Below are positions 1-13,449 of a stretch of 64,000 nucleotides of DNA, in pieces; within the stretch, counting starts at the first letter, position 1; each line of letters opens with the position of its first letter. The stretch is from Leucobacter sp. CX169. Its GTDB lineage: Bacteria; Actinomycetota; Actinomycetes; Actinomycetales; Microbacteriaceae. Location of the stretch: positions 1,116,001 through 1,180,000 of the forward strand of contig NZ_CP071051.1 of NCBI RefSeq assembly GCF_017161405.1, read 5' to 3'. Below the pieces are notes generated by a model. That model was not told the origin of the DNA. It searched no databases and was given only the letters and a program-made list of their open reading frames with translations. The position numbers were made by a program, and so were the translations under genes.

Positions 1-697
1 GCTCATCGAGGCATCGAACGGCCCAGCGGGCAGTGCGCTCGACCGAGTCTTCCTGGTAGTCGCGAGTGTTGAGGAGAGTGGTGCACTCGTCAAAGGCAAA
101 GATGATGTCCGCACCCAGCTGGTGCTGCACCTGCATCGACACCTCGGGAGTGAAGTGGTGCACATCGCCGTTGAGGTAGGACTTGAACGTGACGCCGTCC
201 TCGTTCACGTGCGCCAGGCGATCCTTGTTGCGGGCGATGACGTCGCCGGAGGTGTGCTCGGCCTCGGTCATCGAAATGACCTTCCGGAATCCGATGCCGA
301 GCGACATCACCTGGAACCCGCCGGAGTCGGTGAAGGTTGGTCCGTCCCAGTGCATGAACTGACCGAGTCCGCCGGCCTCGTCGACGATGTCGCTGCCGGG
401 CTGCAAGAACAGGTGGTACGCATTGGCCAGTACTGCTTGGCCGCCGAGCTCGGTCACCGTTTCGGGGAGCAGCCCCTTTACGGTGGCCTTCGTCCCGACG
501 GGGACAAATGCCGGAGTCTGGATCTCCCCGTGAGGGGTTCGGATCGTGCCCACGCGGCCGAGCGCGCGCCCATCGCTTCCGACCGCGCTGCCCGCGCCCT
601 GTGCGTGCTCGACCGAGAAGCCGAAGTCTGCAGGAGAGGGGAGGGGGGAGAGGGGAGCGTTGTTTGCGTGCGGGGTTGCCGCGTTCGTTTGGGTCAC
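1..697 (-). CDS. tgt: Queuine/7-deazaguanine tRNA-ribosyltransferase, N-terminal part (runs off window start)
   Basis: The minus-strand translation reads through the window edge and gives about 232 residues of a Tgt enzyme, which swaps guanine-34 for a queuosine precursor in GUN-anticodon tRNAs. After a low-complexity Pro/Ser/Ala-rich leader of about 25 residues come the family blocks: a conserved start of fold with TPAFVPVGT, the AYHL segment, DSGGFQVMSL, and FAFDE near the truncated end. I chose the GTG at 697 because an in-frame TGA lies just upstream (a TTG at 709 is the only other choice). The gene is transcribed away from the rRNA operon. The C-terminal zinc site lies outside the window, so completeness cannot be judged. 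Confidence 0.93.
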   Translation of the reverse strand, partial: MTQTNAATPHANNAPLSPLPSPADFGFSVEHAQGAGSAVGSDGRALGRVGTIRTPHGEIQTPAFVPVGTKATVKGLLPETVTELGGQAVLANAYHLFLQPGSDIVDEAGGLGQFMHWDGPTFTDSGGFQVMSLGIGFRKVISMTEAEHTSGDVIARNKDRLAHVNEDGVTFKSYLNGDVHHFTPEVSMQVQHQLGADIIFAFDECTTLLNTRDYQEDSVERTARWAVRCLDE

Positions 698-984
698 CGG
701 TCTATTCAATCAGGCAGACGCTGAAGCCCCGCCGCGCCCGGGAATCGGGCATCTTTTGCCTGTTTCGCCGGTTTTTGGGCCGATTCGGGCCGGAGGCGGG
801 CTCCGTGCGGGTCGGCTCAGATTCGTAACTTCCGCGTGTTTCCGGGGGGACACGCCCGGCGGCGGGGCGTGATTTGCCCGCGGGCCGGATCGAACGTAAT
901 GTTATCCCTTGTCAGCACGGCAGTGCGGGACACGGAATGTGGCCCGGTTGCGAACGTGACAATGAATTGCTTGTCTCGCTGGTC

Positions 985-1013
985 TTGAACCTGATGGTTC
1001 GACCGGGTAAGAT
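985..1013 (+). promoter_or_regulatory. Candidate main rRNA operon promoter
   Basis: TTGAAC at 985-990 and TAAGAT at 1008-1013 are separated by exactly 17 bases, close to the housekeeping sigma consensus. This is the best -35/-10 pair in the leader and sits about 340 bases before the mature 16S end, a usual distance for actinobacterial rrn promoters. Transcription would start near 1020. Confidence 0.7.
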
Positions 1014-1133
1014 GGTGGTTCGCCTGCTTTGCTCGCACTGGTGCGGCTCGCCTTCGGGTTGAGGTCGTGTTCAGGGTGTGGTAAGTTAGGGAAGTTGCCT
1101 TTCGGAAGCCTTCGGGTGTGTACGGGGGGTGTC

Positions 1134-1160
1134 TGGTCCTTGAGAACTCAATAACGTGCA
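1134..1160 (+). promoter_or_regulatory. rRNA leader antitermination/processing element (boxA-like)
   Basis: The sequence CTTGAGAACTCAATAACGTG matches the leader element that follows boxA in mycobacterial and other actinobacterial rrn leaders (TTGAGAACTCAA core). Such elements recruit the Nus antitermination complex and take part in pre-16S processing. A related copy precedes 23S at 3159-3193, which supports the assignment. Confidence 0.65.
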
Positions 1161-1349
1161 CTAAATGTCAAATACCATTTATTTGAACCTCGTCATCTGC
1201 TCTTCGGAGTGGGTGTAGATGTTCCTTTTTTATTGGATAACGATACAAGAGCCAGATGGCGCTGCTTCGGCAGGGTCTATGGTTCGTATCTTTGTCAGAA
1301 TCAAGCTCGCTGCAGTCCGGATTTTTCCCCGGGTTGTATGCACTTTTCA

Positions 1350-6399
<5,050 letters not shown>

Positions 6400-6568
6400 A
6401 CTTCCATCACCTCTGATGTGTGTTTTGATGTTTCGCGTCCACTTTGTGGTTCTTGACGTACGGTCAAGCCACAACCACCCACCCTGACCGGTGTAGTCCA
6501 TGCTCTTCGGAGTGTGTACTTGTCCTGGTTGGTGTGTCTGTGTGGTTGGGTTTGACAGGTCAATAGTG

Positions 6569-6685
6569 TTACGGCGGTTATAGCGTCAGGGAAACGCCCG
6601 GAAACATTCCGAACCCGGAAGCTAAGGCTGACTGCGCCGATGGTACTGCAGGGGGGACCCTGTGGGAGAGTAGGACACCGCCGGA
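6569..6685 (+). rRNA. rrf: 5S ribosomal RNA
   Basis: About 117 bases with the expected fold: 5' ACGGCGGTTATAGCG, loop segment CCGAACCCGGAAGCTAAG, GGGAGAGTAGGACACCGCCG at the 3' end, and pairing of GGCGG with CCGCC. It is separated from 23S by a spacer of about 170 bases and followed by a strong terminator, so it closes the rRNA operon. Confidence 0.96.
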
Positions 6686-6696
6686 CTTCTTTTTGT

Positions 6697-6733
6697 AAAA
6701 GGGGCCTCATCGAAAAATGAGGCCCCTTTTTTT
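6697..6733 (+). terminator. rRNA operon intrinsic terminator
   Basis: A GC-rich hairpin pairs AAAGGGGCCTCAT with ATGAGGCCCCTTT across a short A-rich loop and runs directly into an uninterrupted T tract ending at 6733. It follows 5S by about 12 bases. This is the cleanest Rho-independent terminator in the window. Confidence 0.93.
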
Positions 6734-6834
6734 ATGCCCGAAAAGCGCTCATAGGAAAGCCTGCGGGAGGCACTCCGGTAAGCTGGTTGAGAGCCCATTC
6801 GCCGGAAGGCGTGGGTGCAACGAAAGGGCAGCGG

Positions 6835-9738
6835 ATGGGTTTGATGACGAGCATTTTGGTCCTGCTCGTCTTCGCGGCGCTCGTCTGCCCGCCGGTGTTT
6901 CGGCGGTTTGGTCCTGCGGCGTTCCCCGCCGCGGCCGGCGTGCTTGCCGCCGCCTGCATTGCGCTGGCGACCCAGGCGCCCAGCGTGCTGGCCGGGGGAG
7001 TGCAGACGGAACGCCTTCCGTGGGTTCCCGAACTCGACCTCACCCTGACCTTCCGGCTCGATCCCGTATCGCTGCTCTTCGCGCTGCTCGTCACGGGCGC
7101 TGGAGCCCTCGTCTTGCTGTACTGCTGGCGATACTTCGAGACCGGCGAAGAAGGCCTCGCACGGTTTGCCGGGGTGTTTGTGGGCTTCGCGGCCTCAATG
7201 CTGGGCCTCGTGCTCGCGGACGACGTCTACCTGCTCTTCCTGTTCTGGGAAGGCACGACGATTTTCTCCTTCCTCTTGATCGGCCACGCGTCGTTCCGCC
7301 GGACGAGCCGCGCGGCGGCGCTGCAGGCGCTCATGGTGACGACGCTGGGCGGGCTCGTTATGCTTGTCGGGTTCGTGATCCTGGCGAACTCCGCCGGGAC
7401 GTCGCAGCTCTCCGTGATCCTCGCAGACCCCCCGACGGGTACCGCAGCAACGGTGGCCGTCTTCCTCATGCTGGTCGGCGCGCTCTCGAAGTCGGCGATT
7501 TTTCCCTTCCACTTCTGGCTGCCCGGCGCCATGGCCGCGCCGACGCCGGTGAGTGCGTACCTGCACGCCGCCGCGATGGTCAAGGCCGGTATCTATCTGA
7601 TTGCCCGGCTCGGACCGGCGTTCGGCGACGTCGCCGGGTTCCGCGAGACGCTCGTGATCCTCGGCGGCATCACGATGCTCAACGGCGGGATCCGCGCGCT
7701 GCGCCAGTTCGATATCAAACTGATCGTCGCGCACGGCACCGTGAGCCAGCTCGGGTTCCTCGTCATGATGTTTGGTATTGCCGACCCGCGCACCGATCTC
7801 GCAGCCTTCGCGCTGCTCTTCGCGCACGCTGTGGCGAAGGCGCCGCTCTTCCTCGCCGTCGGCATCATTGACCATCGGACGGGCACGCGAGACCTCCGAA
7901 AGCTCAGCGGACTCTGGCGGCAGGCCCCCGTGCTCGCCGTGGTCACGACGCTCGCGGCAGCCTCAATGGCCGGTTTCCCGCCGCTCGCCGGTTTCGTTGC
8001 AAAGGAGTCCGCGTTTACTGAGCTGCTGGCAGTCGGGCAGACGGAGCCGCTCGCGGTGCTCGCCTTTGCGGTTGCCGCCCTGGGCAGCGTGCTGACGGTC
8101 GCGTACATGGGGCGCTTCCTCTGGGGCGCGTTTGCCACCAAGCGTGGCGTCCTCGACTGCGCTACGACGCACCGCCAGTACCCGAGCATCCTGATCGCGC
8201 CAGCGGCATTCGCCCTGCTCGCGCTGGGAGGCGGCCTCTTCGCCTCGCTCTTGGACCCCTGGTTCCAGGAGCTCGTGCAGACGGTCGACCCCGCGGGCGG
8301 GGCAGCCCCCGAGCACCTCGCGCTTTGGCACGGCTTCACGCCGGCGCTCGGCGCGTCCGTCCTGGTGCTGCTCATCGGGGTGCTCCTCGCGGTGTGGCTC
8401 TGTCGCCCGAAGCACCGGGTCCCGCAGGGATCCGACCGTTTCTCGGGCGCGCACGCCTACTGGGTCGTCACACACTGGCTGGACATCCTCGCGGTGCGGC
8501 TGACCTCGCTCACCCAGCGCGGTTCGCTGCCGTTCTACCTGGCGGTCATCCTGATCGTGACGACCGTGACCATCGGCGGAACTCTCCTCGTTTCGGGGGA
8601 CTGGCCCGCGACCATCGTCTGGGCGACTTCGCCCGTGCAGATTCCGATCGCGATCGTCATGATCATCGCGGCGGTCGCGGCGCTGCGCGCGCCGACCCGT
8701 TTCCAAGCCGTCGTGCTTGTCGGCGTGACGGGCTACGGCATGGCGGCGCTCTTCGCACTGCATGGCGCACCGGATCTCGCCCTGACCCAGGCGCTCGTCG
8801 AGACGATCACCCTGATCGCGTTCGTGCTCGTGATCCGCCGGCTGCCGCAGCGCATTTCGGCGCGCTCGAGCCGGAGGGTGCGCATCGTACGTGCGCTGAT
8901 CGGCGCCGGCGTCGGGCTGTCGCTGGGGGGCGCCGCGGTGATCGCGCTCGGCGCCCGCGTGGCCGAGCCGATTTCGCTCAAGTTGCCCGAGCTCGCGGTG
9001 AACGGCGGACACGGCTACAACGTCGTCAACGTCATGCTCGTCGATATTCGCGGTTGGGACACGCTGGGGGAGCTCTCCGTGATCCTGGCGGCGGCCACCG
9101 GCGTCGCCTCGCTCGTCTTCCGGAGCACCCGCGGGGACAACCTGCCCAAACTCAGCCGCCAGGCCGCACGGAGCCGGGTGCGGGAGCACCTGTTGCGGGT
9201 CGCCGACCCGAACGACTCCACTGCACGAGGCACTTGGCTGCTCGCCGGCCGTCACCTGGCCCCGGAGCGGCGCTCGATCATCCTCGAGGTCGTCGTGCGC
9301 CTGATCTTCCATGCGCTGATTCTGCTGTCCATCTACTTGTTGCTGACCGGGCACAATACGCCGGGCGGCGGCTTCGCGGGCGGGCTCGTCGCCGGTCTCG
9401 CGCTCGTGGCGCGCTACCTCGCGGGCGGTCGATATGAGCTGGGGGCGACGGTCTCGCTCGACGCCGGGCGGATCCTGGGCGTCGGATTCGGCATCGCGGC
9501 GACCGTCGCGATCATCCCGCTCTTCTTCGGTCAGTCGGCGCTCGCGTCGTCCTGGTTCGACCTTGATCTCGGGCCGCTGGGTGAGATTTCCATCGTGACT
9601 TCGACGTTCTTCGACGTCGGCGTATACCTCGTGGTGTTTGGCCTGATACTCGACGTGCTGCGCAGCCTCGGCGCGGAGATCGACGAGCACGAGGAAGAAG
9701 ACGCCGACACCGCGCTTGAGGAGGCGACCCAGCGATGA
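6835..9738 (+). CDS. mrpA: Mrp cation/proton antiporter subunit A fused to subunit B
   Basis: A 967-residue polytopic membrane protein of the NuoL/MrpA family. The first half carries the Proton_antipo_M core (HAAAMVKAG around 244, repeated hydrophobic helices) and further helices typical of long MrpA. The last 150 or so residues match the MnhB domain, with the signature GHNTPGGGFAGG, so mrpB is fused rather than separate. The Mrp complex exchanges Na+ (or K+) for protons and helps with alkali and salt tolerance. I chose ATG 6835 because the purine-rich AAAGGG lies 6-12 bases upstream and the protein then starts with its first helix; upstream in-frame codons give a hydrophilic extension. The stop overlaps mrpC by ATGA. 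Confidence 0.94.
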   Translation: MGLMTSILVLLVFAALVCPPVFRRFGPAAFPAAAGVLAAACIALATQAPSVLAGGVQTERLPWVPELDLTLTFRLDPVSLLFALLVTGAGALVLLYCWRYFETGEEGLARFAGVFVGFAASMLGLVLADDVYLLFLFWEGTTIFSFLLIGHASFRRTSRAAALQALMVTTLGGLVMLVGFVILANSAGTSQLSVILADPPTGTAATVAVFLMLVGALSKSAIFPFHFWLPGAMAAPTPVSAYLHAAAMVKAGIYLIARLGPAFGDVAGFRETLVILGGITMLNGGIRALRQFDIKLIVAHGTVSQLGFLVMMFGIADPRTDLAAFALLFAHAVAKAPLFLAVGIIDHRTGTRDLRKLSGLWRQAPVLAVVTTLAAASMAGFPPLAGFVAKESAFTELLAVGQTEPLAVLAFAVAALGSVLTVAYMGRFLWGAFATKRGVLDCATTHRQYPSILIAPAAFALLALGGGLFASLLDPWFQELVQTVDPAGGAAPEHLALWHGFTPALGASVLVLLIGVLLAVWLCRPKHRVPQGSDRFSGAHAYWVVTHWLDILAVRLTSLTQRGSLPFYLAVILIVTTVTIGGTLLVSGDWPATIVWATSPVQIPIAIVMIIAAVAALRAPTRFQAVVLVGVTGYGMAALFALHGAPDLALTQALVETITLIAFVLVIRRLPQRISARSSRRVRIVRALIGAGVGLSLGGAAVIALGARVAEPISLKLPELAVNGGHGYNVVNVMLVDIRGWDTLGELSVILAAATGVASLVFRSTRGDNLPKLSRQAARSRVREHLLRVADPNDSTARGTWLLAGRHLAPERRSIILEVVVRLIFHALILLSIYLLLTGHNTPGGGFAGGLVAGLALVARYLAGGRYELGATVSLDAGRILGVGFGIAATVAIIPLFFGQSALASSWFDLDLGPLGEISIVTSTFFDVGVYLVVFGLILDVLRSLGAEIDEHEEEDADTALEEATQR

Positions 9739-10202
9739 TTTCCACCATGCCCCTCGTGCTCGTCGCCGTCATGGTCGTGCTGTACGCCGGCGGCGTCTAT
9801 CTGCTGCTCGACCGCAGCCTGACCCGAGTGCTGCTCGGATTCCTGCTCGTCGGCAACGCGACCAACCTCATGCTCTTCCTTATGTCCGGAAACTTCGGAG
9901 CCGCCCCGATTGCGGGCACCGTCGACCCCGAGGACATGAGTGACCCACTGCCGCAGGCGTTCATCCTGACGGCCATCGTCATCACCTTCTGCGTCAGCGC
10001 GTTCCTCCTCGCCCTCATCTACCGCTCCTGGCGGCTCGCTCGCGAGGACGAAGACACGGTGCGCGACGACGAAGAGGACATCGAGCTCGCAAGCACCCAG
10101 GCGCTGGCCTCCGTCGAACTCACCGATGAGGACATCGCCGATACACCCGAGTTCGACGAAGATCCGGCGGACGCCGCCGAAGAACAGGAGCGCCGCTCAT
10201 GA
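9735..10202 (+). CDS. mrpC: Mrp antiporter subunit C (NuoK-like) with acidic C-terminal tail
   Basis: A 155-residue NuoK/MrpC protein with three predicted helices in the first 105 residues (including LLLDRSLTRVLLGFLLVGNA and the helix with TAIVITFC). Family members are usually near 110-120 residues; here about 45 extra residues form a strongly acidic hydrophilic tail rich in Asp and Glu. It belongs to the quinone-oxidoreductase-like core of the antiporter. Start ATG 9735 overlaps the mrpA stop and its own stop overlaps mrpD, so translation is coupled. Confidence 0.93.
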   Translation: MISTMPLVLVAVMVVLYAGGVYLLLDRSLTRVLLGFLLVGNATNLMLFLMSGNFGAAPIAGTVDPEDMSDPLPQAFILTAIVITFCVSAFLLALIYRSWRLAREDEDTVRDDEEDIELASTQALASVELTDEDIADTPEFDEDPADAAEEQERRS

Positions 10203-12187
10203 CGCTCACCCCGCTGATCCCGCTGGTGGTGCTCGTGCCGCTCGCCGCGGCCGCAATCACCCTGTCGTTCCCAGGCCGGCGCCGACTGCAGCAGGGCATC
10301 ACCGTCGCGGCGCTCGCGACGATCGTCGTGCTGGGCGGCATCCTGATGTGGGCGAGCGATACCCAGGGCACCCTCGTGATGGAGGTCGGGGGCTGGGCGG
10401 CCCCGTACGGTATCGCCCTCGTCGTCGATCGGGTGTCGGCGCTGATGGTCACGGTCTCGGCCGTCGTCCTCCTGGGCGTGCTGCTCTTCTCGCTCGGCCA
10501 AGGTCTCGCCGACGGCGACGAAGAGACGCCGGTCTCGATCTACTACCCGACCTACCTCGTGCTCGGCGCGGGTGTCTGCAACGCGTTCATCGCGGGAGAC
10601 CTGTTCAACCTCTACGTCGGCTTCGAGATCCTGTTGGTCGCAAGCTACGTGCTCATCACCTTGGGCGGGACGGTGCAGCGGATCCGGGCCGGGGTCACCT
10701 ACGTCGTGGTCTCGCTCGTGTCCTCGATCCTGTTCCTCGGCGCCATCGCCCTGATCTACGGGGCCACGGGCACCGTGAACATGGCACAGCTGACCATCCG
10801 CATTGCCGAGCTGCCTGATTCGGTCCAGCTGCTGCTGAATCTCACGTTGCTCATCGCGTTCGGGATCAAGGCCGCCGTCTTCCCGCTGGCGTTCTGGCTG
10901 CCGGACTCGTACCCGACGGCCCCGGCTCCGGTGACCGCCGTCTTCGCGGGCCTGCTCACCAAGGTGGGCGTCTACGCAATCATTCGCACCCAGACGCTGC
11001 TCTTCCCGCTGTCGAGCGTCGACAACTTATTGCTGGTGATCGCGGGCTGCACCCTGCTTGTCGGGATCCTCGGCGCGGTCTCGCAGCTCGACATCAAGCG
11101 GATCCTGTCGTTCACGCTTATCAGCCACATCGGGTACATGATCTTCGGCATCGGGATGGCGAGCGTGCTCGGGTTCTCGGCCACGATCTTCTATATCGCG
11201 CACCACATTATTGTGCAGACGACGCTGTTCCTCGCGGTCGGTCTGATGGAGCGCCACGGGGGGACCACGTCTCTCACGGGGCTTGGCGGCATGCTGCGGA
11301 GCGCACCCGTGATCGCCGTCCTGTTTTTCATCCCGATGCTCAACCTCGGCGGGATCCCGCCATTCTCCGGATTTATCGGCAAGCTCGGACTCTTCACCGC
11401 GGGCGCCGACCTTGCGACCCCCGGCGCGTACTGGCTCATCGGCATCGGCGCGGCCGTCTCGCTGCTCACGCTCTACGCGCTCACTCGCGCGTGGAGCCTG
11501 GCCTTCTGGCGTCCGCGGGACCAGGCGGCCGCCTCGGGCCTCGAGGTCAACAGCTCGTCGGATACCTCGGCGCCCGGCGTCAACGGGGGAGCAGGCGCCG
11601 ATCTGCGGACCGTTGGCGTGGACCTCACCGGCGCAGAGTTCCCGATGGTGAATATCGACGCGGCCGCGAGCCTGGGAGGCGCTGCGTCGCCGGCCCGGTC
11701 TGAGGAGCAGTCGACGGCTGGGGTGACGGCCGGGGCTCGCACGGTCGAGGCCGCCGCTGCCGAAGCCGCGGCCACGCCTGCCGTGGAACCCGCTGCGGCA
11801 CCGACAGCGGCACCGTCCGCGGGTGCGGAGCTTCGGCGCCGCGAAGTGGACCAACTGGTGCGACTGCACGACGCCCCCGACGCGCAGCCGCGGCGCGCAA
11901 AGCGCGACATCCCCAGGCTGATGACCGGGGCCACCGCCGGTATGGTCGGCGTCAGCGTCGCCCTCACCATCTTCGCGGGGCCGCTCTACGCCTATGCCAG
12001 TCGGGCGGGCGAGGACCTCGCAAACCCGGCGCGACTCGTCCAGCTCGTCCTCGGTGACACACGGGACGGGCTCGGCGGGGGCAGCGGCACGACCGAGCTC
12101 GAGCCCCCCGAGTCGCGCCTGCACCCCGACTTCGGCAAGCGTCCGAATACAGACGACGCCGAAGAGAGCACAGAGGTGGCCCCGTGA
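10199..12187 (+). CDS. mrpD: Mrp antiporter subunit D (NuoN/MrpD-like) with low-complexity insertion
   Basis: A 662-residue NuoM/NuoN-type proton channel subunit. Residues 1 to about 435 hold the Proton_antipo_M core (AFWLPDSYPTAPAPVTAVF, SQLDIKRILSFTLISHIGYM, GIPPFSGFIGKLGL). Between about 438 and 573 lies a hydrophilic Ala/Thr/Ser/Glu-rich insertion with no recognised motif. A final helix (about 575-605) and a short tail follow. Ordinary MrpD is about 490-530 residues, so the insertion accounts for the excess. It lies in the operon between mrpC and mrpE with 4-base overlaps on both sides. Without the insertion the assignment is secure. Confidence 0.92.
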   Translation: MTLTPLIPLVVLVPLAAAAITLSFPGRRRLQQGITVAALATIVVLGGILMWASDTQGTLVMEVGGWAAPYGIALVVDRVSALMVTVSAVVLLGVLLFSLGQGLADGDEETPVSIYYPTYLVLGAGVCNAFIAGDLFNLYVGFEILLVASYVLITLGGTVQRIRAGVTYVVVSLVSSILFLGAIALIYGATGTVNMAQLTIRIAELPDSVQLLLNLTLLIAFGIKAAVFPLAFWLPDSYPTAPAPVTAVFAGLLTKVGVYAIIRTQTLLFPLSSVDNLLLVIAGCTLLVGILGAVSQLDIKRILSFTLISHIGYMIFGIGMASVLGFSATIFYIAHHIIVQTTLFLAVGLMERHGGTTSLTGLGGMLRSAPVIAVLFFIPMLNLGGIPPFSGFIGKLGLFTAGADLATPGAYWLIGIGAAVSLLTLYALTRAWSLAFWRPRDQAAASGLEVNSSSDTSAPGVNGGAGADLRTVGVDLTGAEFPMVNIDAAASLGGAASPARSEEQSTAGVTAGARTVEAAAAEAAATPAVEPAAAPTAAPSAGAELRRREVDQLVRLHDAPDAQPRRAKRDIPRLMTGATAGMVGVSVALTIFAGPLYAYASRAGEDLANPARLVQLVLGDTRDGLGGGSGTTELEPPESRLHPDFGKRPNTDDAEESTEVAP

Positions 12188-12729
12188 CCCGCGCCGACCG
12201 TCGCCTCGAGCGTCTCTTTCGCCTGCATGAGATTCCACTCCTCGTTGGCCTCGTCATATTGTGGATGGCGCTCTGGCGCGAGGTCTCCTGGATGTCGCTC
12301 ATCAGCGGGATCCTGGTCTCGTATGTCGCGACGCGGCTGTTCTATCTGCCGCCGGTCGACCTCGCGGGGCGCTTCAATCTCTGGTACGCGCTGCGCTTCC
12401 TGGAGTATTTCTTCCGCCACCTCATGATCGCTTCGTTCCAGGTCGCCTGGCTCGCACTTCGCCCGGGGCCGCCGCCGAAGACCGCGATCATCGCGGTGCG
12501 GCTGCGCACGAGATCCGATTTCATCCTGACCTTGACGGGCCTCACGATCTCGCTGATCCCGGGTTCGCTGGTGGCCGAGGTCGATCGATTTGCGTCGACG
12601 CTGTACCTCCACGTCTTGAACACGCCCACGCAGAAGGAGCTGCGGAGGATGCGCGAGGAAGTCGCTCGCATCGAGTCTCTCTTGATTCGGTCGATCGGCT
12701 CGCGCGAGGAAGTGGAGGCGCTGTCATGA
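12184..12729 (+). CDS. mrpE: Mrp antiporter subunit E
   Basis: A 181-residue MrpE/MnhE family membrane protein. Two hydrophobic helices lie in the first 60 residues, followed by the family segment FNLWYALRFLEYF and the soluble block with TGLTISLIPGSLVAEVD, which is typical of MrpE. The GTG start overlaps the mrpD stop as GTGA. It is a structural subunit needed for complex stability in studied systems. The C-terminal Arg/Glu-rich helix is ordinary for actinobacterial members. Confidence 0.92.
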   Translation: MTRADRRLERLFRLHEIPLLVGLVILWMALWREVSWMSLISGILVSYVATRLFYLPPVDLAGRFNLWYALRFLEYFFRHLMIASFQVAWLALRPGPPPKTAIIAVRLRTRSDFILTLTGLTISLIPGSLVAEVDRFASTLYLHVLNTPTQKELRRMREEVARIESLLIRSIGSREEVEALS

Positions 12730-13037
12730 GCACGTTTGAGCTCGCCTTGGCCGTCGCTGCGGGCGTCGGGTTCACCGTGACCGCGCTGTGCGCGCTCGTG
12801 AGGATCGTGCGCGGCCCCACGATCCTTGATCGCATGATCGCGTCTGACGTGCTGTTGACGACGCTCATGCTGGTCGTTGGGGTCGACATGGTCCTGCGCG
12901 GCCACACCGACTCGATCGCGTTCATGACGGCGCTGGGTGCCACCGCCGTGTTCGCGACGATCGTCGTCGCGCGCTACGTCAAGCGTCGCGCGGGCCAGCC
13001 GACACTGCCGACGGGGAAGGGGCCCACCGATGTTTGA
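12726..13037 (+). CDS. mrpF: Mrp antiporter subunit F
   Basis: A 103-residue small membrane protein with three helices and the MrpF signature RIVRGPTILDRMIASDVL (about residues 27-44). Start ATG 12726 overlaps the mrpE stop, and the end overlaps mrpG by 8 bases. Length agrees with the family (about 90-100). It is a core subunit of the antiporter. A longer upstream extension of this frame is only a shadow of mrpE. Confidence 0.93.
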   Translation: MSTFELALAVAAGVGFTVTALCALVRIVRGPTILDRMIASDVLLTTLMLVVGVDMVLRGHTDSIAFMTALGATAVFATIVVARYVKRRAGQPTLPTGKGPTDV

Positions 13038-13377
13038 TCAGGTACTCGACCTTGTGGCGCTCGTGTGCGTGTTGGGCGCGGCCGGGTTCTCGGTCGCGGC
13101 GGGCATCGGCTTGCTGCGCTTCCCGGACGCGTTGAGCCGCCTGCACGCCGCCACGAAGCCGCAGATCTTCGGGCTGTTGCTCGTGATCGCAGCGATCGCG
13201 ATCGATCAGCGCTCGTTCTCGACGCTCATCGGCCTGCTGCCAGTGTTCATCTTTCAGGCACTGACCGCCCCGGTCGCGGCGCACATGGTGGGCCGCGCGG
13301 CCTATCGCACGGGTCAGCTCGACACCGAGTCCCTCATGGTTGATGAGCTTGGTCCCGCGATCGAGCGGGCGCAGTAG
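13030..13377 (+). CDS. mrpG: Mrp antiporter subunit G
   Basis: A 115-residue MrpG/MnhG protein with three helices and the family signature GLLRFPDALSRLHAATK (about residues 27-43). The ATG at 13030 overlaps the mrpF end. It closes the six-cistron A(B)CDEFG operon; a strong hairpin follows at once. The longer upstream reading frame was rejected because it lies inside mrpF. Confidence 0.93.
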   Translation: MFDQVLDLVALVCVLGAAGFSVAAGIGLLRFPDALSRLHAATKPQIFGLLLVIAAIAIDQRSFSTLIGLLPVFIFQALTAPVAAHMVGRAAYRTGQLDTESLMVDELGPAIERAQ

Positions 13378-13386
13378 TCGACTACG

Positions 13387-13442
13387 CGCACTGACGAAAG
13401 CGACCCGGCCTCCTGAGAGACCGGGTCGCTTTCGTCAGTGCG
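13387..13442. terminator. Bidirectional terminator between mrpG and aceB
   Basis: A perfect 22-bp inverted repeat (13387-13408 with 13421-13442) around a 12-base loop, containing GACGAAAGCGACCCGG and its complement. It lies between the convergent mrp operon and aceB and could end transcripts from both sides, although no long T tract follows on either strand. Confidence 0.8.
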
Positions 13443-13449
13443 GCTGGGA

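Larger units (their letters stand above)
698..1349. other. Intergenic region: tgt upstream region and rRNA operon leader
   Basis: This 650-base stretch separates divergent tgt and the rRNA operon. I find no credible protein gene; the short reading frames here have no recognisable motif. It contains the rRNA promoter (985-1013), the antitermination/processing element (about 1134-1160) and the immature 5' leader of 16S. Its left part must also hold the tgt promoter, which I cannot pin down. Confidence 0.8.

Noticed and set aside
6779-6784. TAAGCT before mrpA as the operon promoter
   Set aside because: It resembles a -10, but it is 50 bases from the start and has no -35 partner; support is too weak to list.
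7963-9690. 575-codon minus-strand frame inside mrpA
   Set aside because: Antisense to a polytopic membrane protein; made of Arg, Asp, His and Gly repeats typical of antisense translation of hydrophobic helices.
10199-12187. MrpD insertion as a separate gene or mobile element
   Set aside because: The frame is continuous, there are no terminal repeats, target duplications or transposase motifs, and codon use matches the rest of the gene.
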